This document shows positions 1 through 11,900 of a stretch of 64,000 nt of DNA, piece after piece (position 1 is the first letter of the stretch; each line of letters opens with the position of its first letter). Source of the stretch: Myxococcales bacterium (GTDB lineage Bacteria > Myxococcota_A > UBA9042); NCBI GenBank assembly GCA_947491025.1, contig CANLIC010000004.1:1-64000 (forward strand), written 5' to 3'. The notes beneath the pieces are model-generated. The model saw only the letters and a program-made list of their open reading frames with translations, did not search any database and had not been told where the DNA came from. Made by a program: the position numbers and the translations under genes.

Positions 1-50
1 CTCCCGCTTCAGCGGGAGAGGGGGTGCCGCGAAGCGGCGGGGGTGAGGGT
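1..50. repeat. REP-like double hairpin at the window edge
   Basis: Positions 1-18 form a perfect 8-bp stem (CTCCCGCT / AGCGGGAG) with a 2-nt loop. Positions 26-38 form a second stem (GCCGC / GCGGC) around GAA. Both are followed by a G-rich GGGGGTGAGGGT tail. Paired GC hairpins with such a tail are typical of dispersed intergenic palindromic repeats in many bacterial genomes. The left part may continue outside the window. It could also serve as a transcription terminator for a gene to the left, but no T-tract follows. Confidence 0.45.
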
Positions 51-552
51 TGTCGGCGCTGACGTCGACTTTGCGACCGCCCTGGGCTGCCGCTCAAGGT
101 GCGGCCAGCCCCCATGAGAGCCCGTCAACGGCCAGGCCAGCGGCCCTGGACCTGCGACCAGTCGGCGCGCATTGCAGAGCCTGAGGCCGCGTCGCGACGC
201 CGCGGCACCCCCATGGCCCGCAGCGAATGTCAGGTCGAAACCGTCTGTGAGCGTGGGCGGCGTGGCCCCGGGCTGGAATCAGGCCAAGGGATGGCCTGAT
301 CGTAGCCATCTCATGATGCGTATGAAATAACCGCAGATTGGGATTTGCCGCCACCGTGCTGACAGTTGATCGTATCCCCGCTTTGCGCGACTCGCGAACC
401 TGCGATTCCGTGTCGGGGTGGACCTAGGTTGCAGCGCGGCCCTGATGCCGTCGTCGGCACCCGTCCCGTCCCCCGCCGTCGCTGAGGCAGGCTTCCTTGA
501 TGACTTGTAAACGGCCCTGTCGGCGTCCCGCGAGTCCCATTACCTTGGGTCC
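51..552. other. No gene recognised
   Basis: About 500 bp with short open frames on both strands, none with a family resemblance, a credible Shine-Dalgarno site or convincing codon bias. The base composition is somewhat less GC-rich around 310-380. The right end carries the possible promoter of the next gene. Confidence 0.5.
541..546 (+). promoter_or_regulatory. Candidate -10 of a leaderless start
   Basis: TACCTT lies only 6 nt before the ATG at 553, so transcription would begin at or next to the start codon. The ATG has no purine-rich Shine-Dalgarno motif. The -35 region is poorly matched, so this is a tentative call. Confidence 0.3.
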
Positions 553-1299
553 ATGCCAAACGACACCGGCGCCGACACCTCCTTCCAAGTCCGTATCGCG
601 ACCGACATGGGTTGGATTCGCGGGGCGCTGTCGTTGCCGCCAGGCCGCGCACTGCTCGAGACGCTCAATGCCCACCAAGGGCTGCTCTACCTGCGGGGAG
701 TCACCGTGCCGGGCAGCCGTGAGCGCCTGGATACGTTCGCCGTCCGCGTCGCGTCGATCAGCCTGGTGCTGCCAGCAGAGGCCGCCGGCGACCCGCTGGC
801 CCGCACGCCAGTCACTCGGAGCCGCCTCGCAGCGCCACCGCGACCTCGACGGGTGGTCTTGGCCTTCGAGCGCTTTCAGGTCTCAGGAACCGCCGATCTC
901 GCGGGTCGGTCACGGCTGACCGAAGCGTTCAGCTCCGGGCGCAGCTTTGTTCGGCTCGATGGCGCCATCCTCGAACCACGCCGCACGGGCGAGGCCACCG
1001 AGCGCGTCGAGACGCTGCCCGAGGTCTACGTCAACGTTGCGCGCACCCACGGCTTCGCCGAGTTCGATGACGAGGCGCCGCAGCTGGCTCCGAACATCGT
1101 CGGCGCACACCCCGACACCCTCGCGGCGCTTGGTTTGCCCGTGGTCCCCAACGCCGCACTTCATGGCGGAGCAGCCGATGCGCGCTCGGCCGGGGCCCAA
1201 GCCCGGACCTCAGGCGGTTTCTCACCGCCCTTGCTTCGTCCTGGCTTGGAGGGTCCGCCGCAAGGTGGTGTCGGCCGGCCCGGCGGCGCGCGACGATGA
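553..1299 (+). CDS. Hypothetical protein, possibly DUF6812-like at the N-terminus
   Basis: A 248-residue protein. The first 75 residues look like a compact beta-rich domain of the small uncharacterised family in which a short protein binds or gates something near type IV pilus or signalling genes (possibly DUF6812; this is a weak recognition). Residues about 95-185 form a second ordered part containing VLAFERFQVSG and LPEVYVNVAR. The last 40 residues are Gly/Pro/Arg-rich and probably disordered. No signal peptide, membrane segment or catalytic motif is visible. It is convergent with the membrane-protein gene on the other strand. The ATG has no Shine-Dalgarno motif, and a TACCTT sits 6 nt upstream, so translation may be leaderless. 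Confidence 0.6.
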   Translation: MPNDTGADTSFQVRIATDMGWIRGALSLPPGRALLETLNAHQGLLYLRGVTVPGSRERLDTFAVRVASISLVLPAEAAGDPLARTPVTRSRLAAPPRPRRVVLAFERFQVSGTADLAGRSRLTEAFSSGRSFVRLDGAILEPRRTGEATERVETLPEVYVNVARTHGFAEFDDEAPQLAPNIVGAHPDTLAALGLPVVPNAALHGGAADARSAGAQARTSGGFSPPLLRPGLEGPPQGGVGRPGGARR

Positions 1300-1416
1300 G
1301 AGCGCAGGGGCGCGCTTCCGTCGCAGTTCGGATCACCGCGGGTGCCGTGGTGACTTGGGCGTGACACGCTGGGGCGCCGTGGCGAGCCGTGCCAGCCAGC
1401 TCCGTCGAAATGCCGC

Positions 1417-2577
1417 TTAGGTCGCCACCCAGGGCGTCATGAACATGTAGATGGTCGCCCCGATCGTGACCACAGTGCCGATGGTGAGGAACGCGACCTT
1501 GATTGGGTAGTGGCGCAGCACCGATGCCAGGCCGCCAAAGAAGAGCGCCAGGGTAAAGAAGACCGTCGCCAGCGTGAGCTTGTCGCCGTTGGTGTTGGCC
1601 TCTTCGCCTGCCTTGAAGAGCTTGTCGCCCTTCTGGACGAACTGTTCGTACTTCTCCGACTTGGACCTCTGGTAGGTCGAGGACTCGAAGAACATGGGCT
1701 TGGCGAGCTTCTCGAGCTCCTTGTCGCTCTCCGCATGGAGATCCGCCACCCGCTTCTCGATCGCCTCCAACTGCAGCCCGATGGCCGGGTTCTTGTCGAG
1801 GGCGTCGCTCACGGCCTCTGGATCGTCGACGTCGACGCCCAACTGCGCGACGGCTGCGTCATACTCTAGCGCGGCGGCATCATGCTTGGCGCCGATCTCG
1901 ATCAGCTTGCGCGCGACCTGTAACCGCTGGCCCGTCGCCGCGGAGGCCGTGTTCTTCTTGTGTTGGACGTCGGCCCACTTCAAGGCGCCGACGAGGTCCC
2001 GACGCGTCGCCTTGAGCTTGTCGAGCTGCTTCTCCAGCGGCGCGTCCTCGCTGACGTCGAGCTCCTCCGCCAGCTGCTTGGCTTGCTCTTCCGGCGACAG
2101 TGGGGCCTCGGCTGCGCCTTCCTGGCTTTCGGCCTCGGCGGGTGCTGCTGCCGCGGCGGGCGGCTCGGCAGCTGGTGGCGCAGCTTCTGCCGCGCCCGGC
2201 TCCGCGGCCTGTGGCTCTTCGCCCCGTGCCGCCTCCGCCGGCTCAGCCGCCGCGGGCGCCGCCGGCTCGGCAGCTGGGGCCGGTGCCGCTGCGACCGCTG
2301 CCGTCGCGACAGGTGCAGCGCTGGCGGCGTTGCGTGCTGCGTCGGCCTTGAGGTTCTCTAGCCAGACCGTGGTGTCGAAGGCCCGCTCCTGGACGCCGCG
2401 CAGCATCTCCCGGTTGGCGTCGCCCAGCGTGGTGATCGCCTTGGTGTAGGCCGTCGCCTGCTCGCCACCCCACAGCGACGACTCGTAGGCGGCGAAGGCC
2501 GTCAACGCCGTCGTGACGCCGAGCATGATCGCGCTCGCAACGTCGAGCTTGTAGTCCCGCGCTTCATCGTCCGACAT
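1417..2577 (-). CDS. Membrane protein with long periplasmic or cytosolic helical region
   Basis: 386 residues from the ATG preceded by GAGGAG at a good distance; an upstream in-frame extension looks non-coding. Residues about 9-30 form one hydrophobic segment (DVASAIMLGVTTALTAFAAY) and residues about 325-380 form two more separated by HYPIK. Between them lies an Ala/Pro/Glu-rich low-complexity insert (roughly residues 75-160), then charged helical sequence rich in Lys, Glu and Leu that could form a coiled coil. The three-TM layout resembles DUF4337-type proteins, but that is a guess. It lies downstream of the giant gene in the same direction, separated by 388 bp. Function unknown. Confidence 0.75.
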   Translation of the reverse strand: MSDDEARDYKLDVASAIMLGVTTALTAFAAYESSLWGGEQATAYTKAITTLGDANREMLRGVQERAFDTTVWLENLKADAARNAASAAPVATAAVAAAPAPAAEPAAPAAAEPAEAARGEEPQAAEPGAAEAAPPAAEPPAAAAAPAEAESQEGAAEAPLSPEEQAKQLAEELDVSEDAPLEKQLDKLKATRRDLVGALKWADVQHKKNTASAATGQRLQVARKLIEIGAKHDAAALEYDAAVAQLGVDVDDPEAVSDALDKNPAIGLQLEAIEKRVADLHAESDKELEKLAKPMFFESSTYQRSKSEKYEQFVQKGDKLFKAGEEANTNGDKLTLATVFFTLALFFGGLASVLRHYPIKVAFLTIGTVVTIGATIYMFMTPWVAT

Positions 2578-2965
2578 GGTGCTCCTCATCCTCGCGCCGC
2601 TGCCGCGTCGCGCGCTGCCAGGGTTGGTTGACCTTTCGCGGCCGGCGCAGATCGCAAGAGGGCACTCCGCCGCGAATCTCGCTTCGACGCGCCCCCGTGG
2701 GGTGCTTGGATCGCCCGCCGCTCGCCTGATTGGACGGCATGTCACGGTCGGAAGCGGCGGGCCGCATGAAACCCGGCCCTTCAACGCGCGGGACGCTACT
2801 GGCACGCCTATGCGGAGTCAACGGGAAGTCGCCTCTTCTAGGGGCCCTACGAGACGACTTCGCAGCGCCCGCGGACGCACGCAGAGCCGACAAGGCAGAA
2901 GGCCAAGCACAGGTAGTCGTCGCCACAGTGCCGTGGCTGCTTCCCCACAGAGAACCTTGATGCCG
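2578..2965. other. 388-bp gap between the giant gene and the membrane-protein gene
   Basis: Nothing convincing except a 33-codon cysteine-rich frame just after the giant's stop, listed separately. The part nearer 2578 carries the Shine-Dalgarno site of the membrane-protein gene. No terminator with a T-tract is seen. Confidence 0.4.
2847..2948 (-). CDS. Possible 33-residue cysteine-rich protein
   Basis: A GTG start lies 17 nt after the stop codon of the giant gene and is preceded by AAGG at 6 nt. The frame encodes 33 residues with five cysteines (about positions 8, 14, 18, 24 and 29), including CLVGSACVRGRCEVVS. The C-x5-C-x3-C-x5-C-x4-C spacing resembles the Cys-rich tails of secreted myxobacterial proteins. 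It could be a genuine small protein co-translated with the giant, a decayed remnant of a longer Cys-rich domain, or chance. It has no signal peptide. Confidence 0.25.
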   Translation of the reverse strand: MGKQPRHCGDDYLCLAFCLVGSACVRGRCEVVS

Positions 2966-5900
2966 CTAGATTTTGAGCGCCCGCTTCAAGCCGTCGATGG
3001 ACATGTCCGGCGGCTGGTACTGCGGGTTCATCGTCGCCCGGAAGCCGTCGGCGCCTGCATGCACGTGGCCCTGGGCGCCGATGCTCATCGAGGCCAGGCG
3101 CAGCGGGTCGGGGCTCACTTCGTAGCGCCAGACCGTCTTCATGATCGAGAAGAGGCCGACGTCGATGCCCACCCGAACCTTGGCGAAGAAGGTCAGGATC
3201 AGGTTCAGCGCCGCCGTCAGGTCCGCGCGCACGGGCATGTCGAAGCTGAGGCCGTTGCGGTTGACGGTGATGGTCGGATCGGCCGAGAGCGCCGCCTCCA
3301 GGTGGAGATTGAGCGCCGCCCGCAGGCCCGCCTGCACCGCGACCACGGCCGCCGAGACCGAGACCGAGCCCTCGATCCAAGCGTTGAGGTCGGCATAGGC
3401 GGCCGTGCTGAGGTGGCCCGTCACAGCCAGGCTGGCGAACGAGGGCTCCATCAGGTCGCACTCGCCCGAGAGGACGATGTTGCTGATGGTCAGCGGCTTG
3501 ATGCCCGCCTCGAGGCCCAACCCCGCGCCGACGTTCACCTTGACCATCGGCGGCGTGTAGACCAGGAAGCTGCTGTCGAGCAGCGTCATGTCCTTCTTAT
3601 ACGGGTCGGCCTTGAACAGCTCGAAGGGCCCGGGGATGCGCACCGCGCCCTTGAGCACGACGTGGCCATCCTCGCGCAACGCGACGCCGGCTTCGCCCTC
3701 GATCTGCGGGCTGATCTTGACCCGCACGCTGCCCTCGCCGATGAACTTCTTGTCCTCGGTGATCTGGGCGTCCAGGCGACCCCGGATACGCTCGTGGGGC
3801 TGGAACTCGAGCGTGGCCCGGCCGTAGATGGTCGGCTCGGCGTCGCCGCGGTCGATGAAGTTGACCTGAATGGTGCCCTGGCCGAACTTTCCGGCATCGA
3901 TGCGGGCACTACCGGCCGCCGATGCCAGCTTGTTCTTGACGACGTTGGCCTCAAGGCGGCCGTCGCGGATCTTGGCGGGGCCGACGCCCCACTCCTTGAT
4001 CTGTTCCACGGAGCCGCCGCCGGTGAACTCCTCGCGCTCCACGTCCAAGGTGCCCTGGATCTGGCCGCGCGCGATGTCCTTGAGCTCGATGCCGATCTTG
4101 CCGCCGAGCTGCGTCAGCTTGTTGTCGCGGACGGTCGCCGAAGCCTCGCCGTGGGTGACGATGAGCTTGCCGCCGGCCAGCTCCTTGCGCTGGGTCAGCG
4201 CGATCTTGGCCTGACCGCTCAGGTTGTCGGCCGTGCTGCTGGGATCGATCTCGACGCGGCCGGTGCCCCAGCCAAAGACCTCGATCTCGGCCCAGCCGCC
4301 GAACGTCGTGAGGTTGTTCTGCACGAAGTTGGCGAGCACCTCGCCGCCGGTGAGCTGCGCGAAGCTGCCGATCTTCTGGGCCTTGGTGAGGCGCACGCCG
4401 GCCTGGCCGGTGAACTCCTCGAGCGTGCTGCTGCGCTCAATGCGGACCCAGCCCTCGCCGAGATCCTTGACCTCGCCGCGCGCTTCGCCCCAGACCTTCT
4501 TCAGCTCGTTGTGCTGCACCTGGGCGCCGAGGCTGCCGCCGGTCAGCGTGAACTTGCTGCCGATGTCCTTGCGGACGTTGAGGTCGAACTGCGCCTCGCC
4601 GCTGATGTCGTCGGTCTTGCTGCCCTCAGTGATGGCGATGCGGCCCTGGCCCCAGCCCGCAATCTGCAAGTTGGCGACGCCGCCGAAGCTGTCGAGCTGG
4701 CTCTGCTCGACGCGCACCTTCAGCCAGCTGCCCTGCTGAATGGTGAGCGGATCGACCAGCTGCTTGTCGCGCAGCACCGTCAGCGAGCCGGCGCCCGAGA
4801 TCGAGTCCAGGCTGGTCGCCTCGAAGTTGAGGTTGCCCTCCAACCACTCGTCGTAGAGCACGTCGACGTTGCCGGCGAAGCGGGTCGGGCCCGATTGGTC
4901 GAAGTCGACGCGCAGGAAGCTGCCTTGGCCGAGCTCGATGCCGCCCTGGAAGGTCTTGCTCTGCACCACCTCGAGCTTGGCGACGCCGACGAACTGGTCG
5001 AGTGAGGCCCCGGTCTCGACGTCGCCGCTGCCGCGCAGCCAGCCGTCGTACTCGATGGCGAGCTGGCCACCGACCTGCGTGATGTCCGTGCCGTCGAAGC
5101 TGGCGTGCAAGTTGCCGCCCTGCTTCAGCACGACCTTGTTGGCGACCGGCTTGTCCTTGAGCAGCCCGACCTGGACGTGGCCGCGCACGGTGTCGACGCC
5201 GCTGCCTGCCTCGACCTCGATGCTGCCGCCGTAGGTCTCCAGCAGCTCGACCTTGGCGACGCCGTGGAAGTCCTCCAGGTCCGAGGCGACGAAGTTGGCC
5301 GCCATGCCGCTGCCCTGCTTGAGGGTGGCGCGGCCGATCTGCTTGTCTTGCGTCAACACGATCTGGCCGCTGCCGTTCAGCGAGTCGAGCGAGCTCTGGC
5401 CCTGAATCGCCACCTGACCGGTGATCCAGTCCTCGTAGGCGATCTGCAGCGTGCCGCCGATGGTCTTGACTTCGGAGGCCTGGATCTGGACCAGGCCGCC
5501 GCCGCCCTGCTTGAGCGTGACCTTGCTGCCGAACTGCTTGTCGGCCTGCACCGAGGCGCTGCCCTGACCGTAGAAGCTGTCCTTGGTGGTCCGCTCATCG
5601 AGATCGAGCGAGCCGGCCAGCCAGTTGTCGTAATTCCAGAGCACGGTGCCGCGGAAGGCTCCGATCTCGTTGGCGTTGACGTCGACGCTGACGCCGCTGC
5701 CGGGATCGATGCGCAGCTGGCCCCACTGCTTGGGCTGCGTGATGGCGCCGTGGGCCTTGCCGCTGATGCTGTCGGGCGTGCTGCCCGGGCTGACGTCGAT
5801 GATGCCCTCGAGCCAGTCCTCGAAGCGCCAGCGAACGAGGCCCTGGACGCCGGTCAGCTCATTGTTGGCGAGCGCGATCTCGGCGTTGCTGCCATTCAGG

Positions 5901-8900
5901 AGCGAGATGCCCGAGCTGCCGAGGGCCTTGTCCTGCAGCAGCTGCATCTTCGCCGAGCCGGTGAGGCTGGTGAAGGTCGTGTTCTCAAGCGCCAACGTGC
6001 CGCGCAGCCACTGATCGTAGTCGAGCGCGACCCTGCCGTTGAAGCGGCTGTCGGCCATGTTCTTGGCCGAGTCGAACTCGAATTGCAGGCCACCACCGGC
6101 GCGAAGCTCGACCTTGCTGCCGACCTGCTTGTTCTCCAGCAACCGGGCCTCGGCCGCGCCGCGGTAGGGGCCGTCGAAGCCGCTCCCCGAGGCCAACTCG
6201 ACCGAACCCTGCAGCCAGCTCTCCAGCTGCCAGTTGACCCGGCCACCGAAGGTTCCGGGCTGGCTGTTCTCGACCTGTAAGCGCAAATCGCCGCCGGTCA
6301 GCAGCTGCAGGCCGTTGCCGACGTCCATCGGCGCGCTGAGGTGGGCGATGGCGTCGCCCGAGATCGAGTCGAGCGTCGACGGACGCAGCCGGATGCTGCC
6401 GTCGAGCTTGGCCTGGCCGCCTTCGTAGGCCCAGTTGGCCTGGCCGGCGAGGTCCTGGAACTGCGATCCAGCGAAGGTCGCGGTCAGGCTGCCGCCCTGC
6501 TTGAGCGTCAGGCCCGAGCTGCCCACCTGCTTGTCCTGCGCCAGCATGGCCGTGACGCGGCCGCCGATGCTGCCGACTTTGCTGCCCGGATCGATGTCGA
6601 TGACGCCGTCGAGCCACTCCGCGTAGCGGAAGCGGGCGCGGCCGGAGATCGAGTCGACGCCGGCCGACGAGAACTGCGCCTTGACGCCGCCGCCACCGAG
6701 CAGCTTGACGTCCTGGCCGATGTCCCAGTCGCGCAACAGGCGACCCTCGACCTCGCCCTGCACCGAATCGAGGCTGCTTGCGCCTTGCAGGGTCAACGAG
6801 CCGCGCAGCAGGTCCTGGTAACGGACCTTGACCGTGCCGCTGAAGCTGTCGATGCCGCCGTTCTGGACCGAGACCTGGGCGTTGCCGCCCGGCTCGAGCG
6901 TGAAGTCGCCGCCCAGCGGCTTCTCGGCCACGACCTGCGCAGAGGCCTCGCCCGAGATCGTCGTCAGATCGCTGGCCTGGACCGCAATGGCGCCCTCGAG
7001 CCACTCCTGGTAGCCCCACTTGACCTCGCCGGTCAGGCCGCCAAAAGTGTTGGCGTGGACCTCGACGGCGGCGCGGCTGCCAGCGCGAATGCGGAAGCCC
7101 TTGTCGCCAAGGGCCTTGTCGATCATGACGTTGGCGTCGCCGCGTGCCGTGACTGCCTGCAGCGTGCTGCCGGGCTCGACCGCGACCGTGCCCTCGAGCC
7201 AGTCCTGGTAGCCGTAGTTCAGGTGGCCGTGGAACGACGTCGGCGCGCTATTCTCGAAGACCACGGTCGGGCTGCCGCCGCTCTTGAGCTTGAAGCCGCC
7301 GTCGCCGATGGGCTTCTCGGCGCGCAGGTGAGCCGTCGCCTCGCCGTTGATCGCGGTCAGCGTGCTGCCATCGAGCACCGTGACGCGTCCGGCGATCCAA
7401 TCCTGATACTGCCAGTCGATTTCGCCGCCGAAGGTGGTCGGCGCCGACGAGGCGAGCTGCGTCCGCAGGTTGCCACCGCTCTTGAGCACCAGCGCGTCGC
7501 CGGCGGGCTTGTCCTGCAAGAGCCGCGCCTCAGCGACGCCCTGCATGCCCTGGAAGCTGCTGCCGGCGCCGAGGGTGACGCGACCGCCGAGCCAGTCCTG
7601 CCACTTCCAGGCGAGGTCGCCCATGACGGTCTGGCCAGCGATGTCGGCGCCCGCGTCGAGCTCGATGAGCAGACCTGAGCCCGGCTGCAGCTCAAGGTCG
7701 CTGCCGACCTTCTTGTGCTGAACGATGCCGGCTTCGGCGTGACCCTTGAGGGAGTCGAGCTTGCTCGGCTCCAGGTGAACCGTACCCGCCAGCCACTCGT
7801 CCCAGCGCCAACCGAGGTCGCCGGCGACGGTGTCGAGCGTCGAGTTCTGAATCTCGGCCTGGACGTTGCCGCCCTGCTTGAGGGTCAGGTGGGCGCCGAC
7901 CTGCTTCTCTTGCCGCAAATTGGCGGAGATGCTGCCGTTGACGCTCTCGAGGTGCGAGAAGTCCGGGACCTCCAGCGAGCCGCCGAGCCAGTCTTCGTAG
8001 AGCACGGTGACGTTGCCCGCCACGCCCTTGAAGTCGCTGCCCTCGAAGCGCGTCCGCAGGCTGCCGCCGCGTTCGAGCGCCATCTTCTCGCCGAGCGGCT
8101 TGCGCTCGCGCAGGGTGGCGCTGCCTTCGCCGCTGACGCTCTCGAGCGTGCTGCCCGACTCGACGTGAATCGCGCCCTCGAGCCACTGCTCGTACTGCCA
8201 GCCGAGGTCGCCGGTGAAGGACTGGAACGCCGAGCCGGCGAACGTCGCGGTCACCGAGCCACCGGGCTTCAAGAACGCCTTGCTGCCCATCTCCTTGCGG
8301 GTCTGGGTGGTCGCGGTCACCTCGCCGTCGATCGACTCGATGGAGCCGCCCTGGAGCTGCGCCGCGCCGTCGATCCAGCCGCCGTAGACGATGCTGACCT
8401 GGCCCTGGAAGCCAGCGAGCTGCGCGCCGTCGAAGTCGGCCTGGAAGCTGCCGCCCTCCTTGATGCGCAAGTTCTCGTCGAGGAAGCGCTCGATCGCCAC
8501 CTTGCCGGTGACGCGGCCGCGCACGCTGTCGAGGTCGCCGGAAGAGAGCTCGACGCTGCCCTTGAGCCAGCCGAGATCGCCGTAGGACCAGTTCACCGAG
8601 CCGTGGAGGTCGCCGACCTCGTTGTTCTGGACCACGCCGCCGATTGTGCCGCCGGGCTCGAGGGCGAAGGAGGTGCCTGGCACGGGGTGGCGGGCCGTCA
8701 GCGCGCCCTGCGCCTCGCCCGACACCTGGTCGAGCGTGCTACCGGGTTGCAGCGAGATCGCGCCCATCAGCTCATCGTCGAACTTGAAGCCGACATTGCC
8801 GTCCATCTGCGTCGGCGCGTTCTGGGCAAAGGTGGCGTGGATGGCCGAGGGCGCCAGCAGCTGCAGCTTGCCGAGGTCGATTTGCTTTTGCAGCGTCGCC

Positions 8901-11900
8901 TGCGCCTCACCGCTCACGTTCTGGAAGTTGCTATCGCCCTGCGCGACGTCGATATTGCCCTGGATCTTGTCTTGCCAGGTGAAGCCGAGCCGGCCCCATG
9001 CTTTGTCAGCGACATTGTTCTGGAAGTGGACCTGCGCCGCGCTGCCAGCCGACAGGGCAAAACCGGCGCCGACGTCGAGCTTGCGCGTCAGCTTGCCAGT
9101 TGCGCCGCCGGTGAAGTCCGGGCCCGCGTCCGACGAGAAGTCGAGGCTGCCCTCGATCTCGATGTTGCCCTTGAGGTAGTCGCTGTACTTGTAGCCGAAG
9201 GAGCCGCCCTCGAGCTGAATCGCGTTCGGCGAGATCAGCTGTCCGTGAACCGAGCCACCCTTGACGATGGTCAACTGGTCGCGGGTCTGCTCTTTGCTGA
9301 TGGTGCCGGTGATGGCGCCGCTGACCTCGTTGAGGTTGGTGGCGCCGTCGACCGTCAGCTGGCCGACCAGGAACTCGGCGTCGCCGCCGTAGCCGTACTC
9401 GAACGTGCCGCGAAGTCCGCGGATGTCGCCGTCGATGTCGGCCGTGATGTTGCCGCCTTGGCGCAGCGCCAGCTTGGCGGGCACCTTGGTGGCGGACAGC
9501 ATGCCGCCCTGGACCGTGCCCTTGAACGTCGTGCCCTTGACCGCCTGCGCTTCGCCGCCGCGACCGACGTGCAGGCTGGCGGTGGCGCCCGGCATGCCGA
9601 GCTCGGCGTTGACCGGGCCGCTGTAAGTGACCTCGCCAGCGGCGTCGAGCGCGACGTCGAGCGAGCCGCCGGCCAGCAGCTTGACCTGGCTGGGCGAGCC
9701 CTCGCTGTAGATCTTGCCGGCGCCGGTGATGGTGCCTGGGCCGCTGCCGACGATGCGATCGGGCGTGCCGTCCGTGACCTCGGCCTCGCCCTGGATCCAA
9801 TCGCCGAGCCGCCACGGGATGCGCCCCGAGAGCTTGGTGACGTCGCCGCCCTCGATCTGGGCGTCAAAGCTGCCGCCTGCCCGCAAGTAGACGTTGCCCT
9901 GGACGTGGTGCTCCTTCTTGAGCGTCGATTTGGCTGCACCAGCCACGGTGGTCAGCGGCACCGGGCTCGGCACTTCGAGCGAGCCGGCGAGCCAGTCGCC
10001 GTAGCGCCACTGGAAGGTGCCGGCGAAGGTCACCGGCTCGTTGCGCGTCATCTGGCCGGTGATGGCCCCGCCCTTCTCGAGCACGAGGTTCGCGCCGATG
10101 GGCTTCTCGGCCAGCATCTTCGCCGTCATCTGTCCGCTGAACATCTCGGGAGACTGCTCGCCCTCGAGGTCGAGCTTGCCGCCCAGCCAGGACGCGCCGC
10201 CCGAGGCGACCTCCCAGTTGATGCTGCCGCCGATGGCGCCGATGTTGCTGTTGGCCATGGTGGCCGTGATGCTGCCGCCCTCTTTGAGCGAGAAGTGGCC
10301 GCCGAGCTCCTTGCCGGCGATGACCGTGCCGCTGGTGACCGGGCCCTGAATCGACCGGAACTGCTGCGATCCGCCGGCCTCGACCAGGCCGCCGAGCCAC
10401 TTGTCGCCCTGTCCGTACTGGAAGGGGATGGTGCCCTGGATGTCCTGGGCCTGGTTGGCGAGGACGCTGACAGTGACGGCGCCGCCTTCGACGAGCCGCA
10501 GCTGATCGGTGGCGTCGAAGGGGCCCTTGAGGCCGCCCACCAGCTTGCCGTTGAAGCTCGAGGCCGACGAGGCGCCCTCGATGGTCAGCGTGCCCTCGAC
10601 GAACTCCTGCACGCGCGCGGCGGTCGAGCCGGCGAAGGTGGTCGGGGTGTTGTTGGCGAACGTGACCTGCAGACCCTGCGAAGGCAGCAGGGTGATGCCC
10701 GGGTTGCCGTCCAGCGCCTTCTCGACCAGGACGCCGCCATTGGCCGTGCCGCTGATGCTGGCGAACGCGGTGCGCTGGCCGATGTCGATGGTGCCGCCCA
10801 GCCAATCCTGCAGCTTCCAGTTGAGCTGGCTGCCGGCCTCATAGGCCAGCGGCTGGGTGCCGACGACGAGATCGACTTTGGCGGTGCCGCCTTCTTGCAG
10901 CTTCAGGTCGCCCGTGGCGATGTCCGGCGTGCCCTTGAGGGTGCCGGTGGCCTTGCCGCTGATGCCGTCGAAGAAGCGCGATCCGGCCTCAGCCGTGACG
11001 CTGCCCTCGAGCCAGGTGCCGTAGCGGAAGTTGGTCGGGCCCGTGAAGTCGACGATGGTCGAATTCTCGACCGTCACCGCCAGCCCGCCGCCTTCGCGCA
11101 ACGTCATGCCGGACTGGCCGGTCAGCGCCTTCTCAGCGACGACCTTGAGCGTGCTGGCGCCTTCGAGCTGGTTGAAGTCCAGCATCTCGCCCGAGACGGT
11201 CGCTTTGCCCTCGGCGAAACCGGCGAAGCGGAAGTCGACCGTACCGCGGTACTGGTGCGGACGCCCGTCCTGCAGCGTCACGGTCAGCGAGCCCTCGGCG
11301 CCGGGCAGCAGCGTGATCTCCGAGCCGTTGTCGAGCGGCTTCTCGGCCAGGATCTGGGCCGCGAGCTCGCCGCTCAGCTGGTCGACGCCCACCGTCGCCA
11401 CCGGCTCAGCGAGGTTGGCCTTGCCGCCCAACCACTCCTGGTACTTCCAGTTCAAACTGCCGCTCACGCCGCGGAAGAGCCCGGCGTCGAAGTGGCCCGT
11501 CAGGGTGCTGCCCGGCTGGCCCGTCAGCTCGCCGCCCGGCGCCTGCCCGATGGGGAAGGGCGCTTTGACGTCAGCCGGGCCGGTGCCGGTGATGAGGTTG
11601 AGGGCGGTCGTCGGCGCGGCCACGTTGACCGTGCCCTGAAAGCGCTCGTGCTCCCACTTCAGCGGACCGTGGAAGGTGTCGAACGCGGCGTCCTTGACCT
11701 CGAGCGTAAACTTGGTGGCCTCGTCAGCGACCAGGCTCACTCCCTGACCGATGTCCTCGCCCTTGGTCAGCCACGCCGCGGCGGTGCCGTCGATGGTGGC
11801 GAAGTTCTCGCGGGCGTCGAACGAGAGGTTGCCGGCGAACTGGTCGCGCATGCCGAACTTCATCTGGCCCTGGGCCGAGACGAGTCGCTTCTGCTGCACG

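Noticed and set aside
2576..5005. An 809-codon plus-strand frame opposite the end of the giant gene
   Set aside because: Same shadow effect; the composition is dominated by L, A, D and R without domain or Shine-Dalgarno site.
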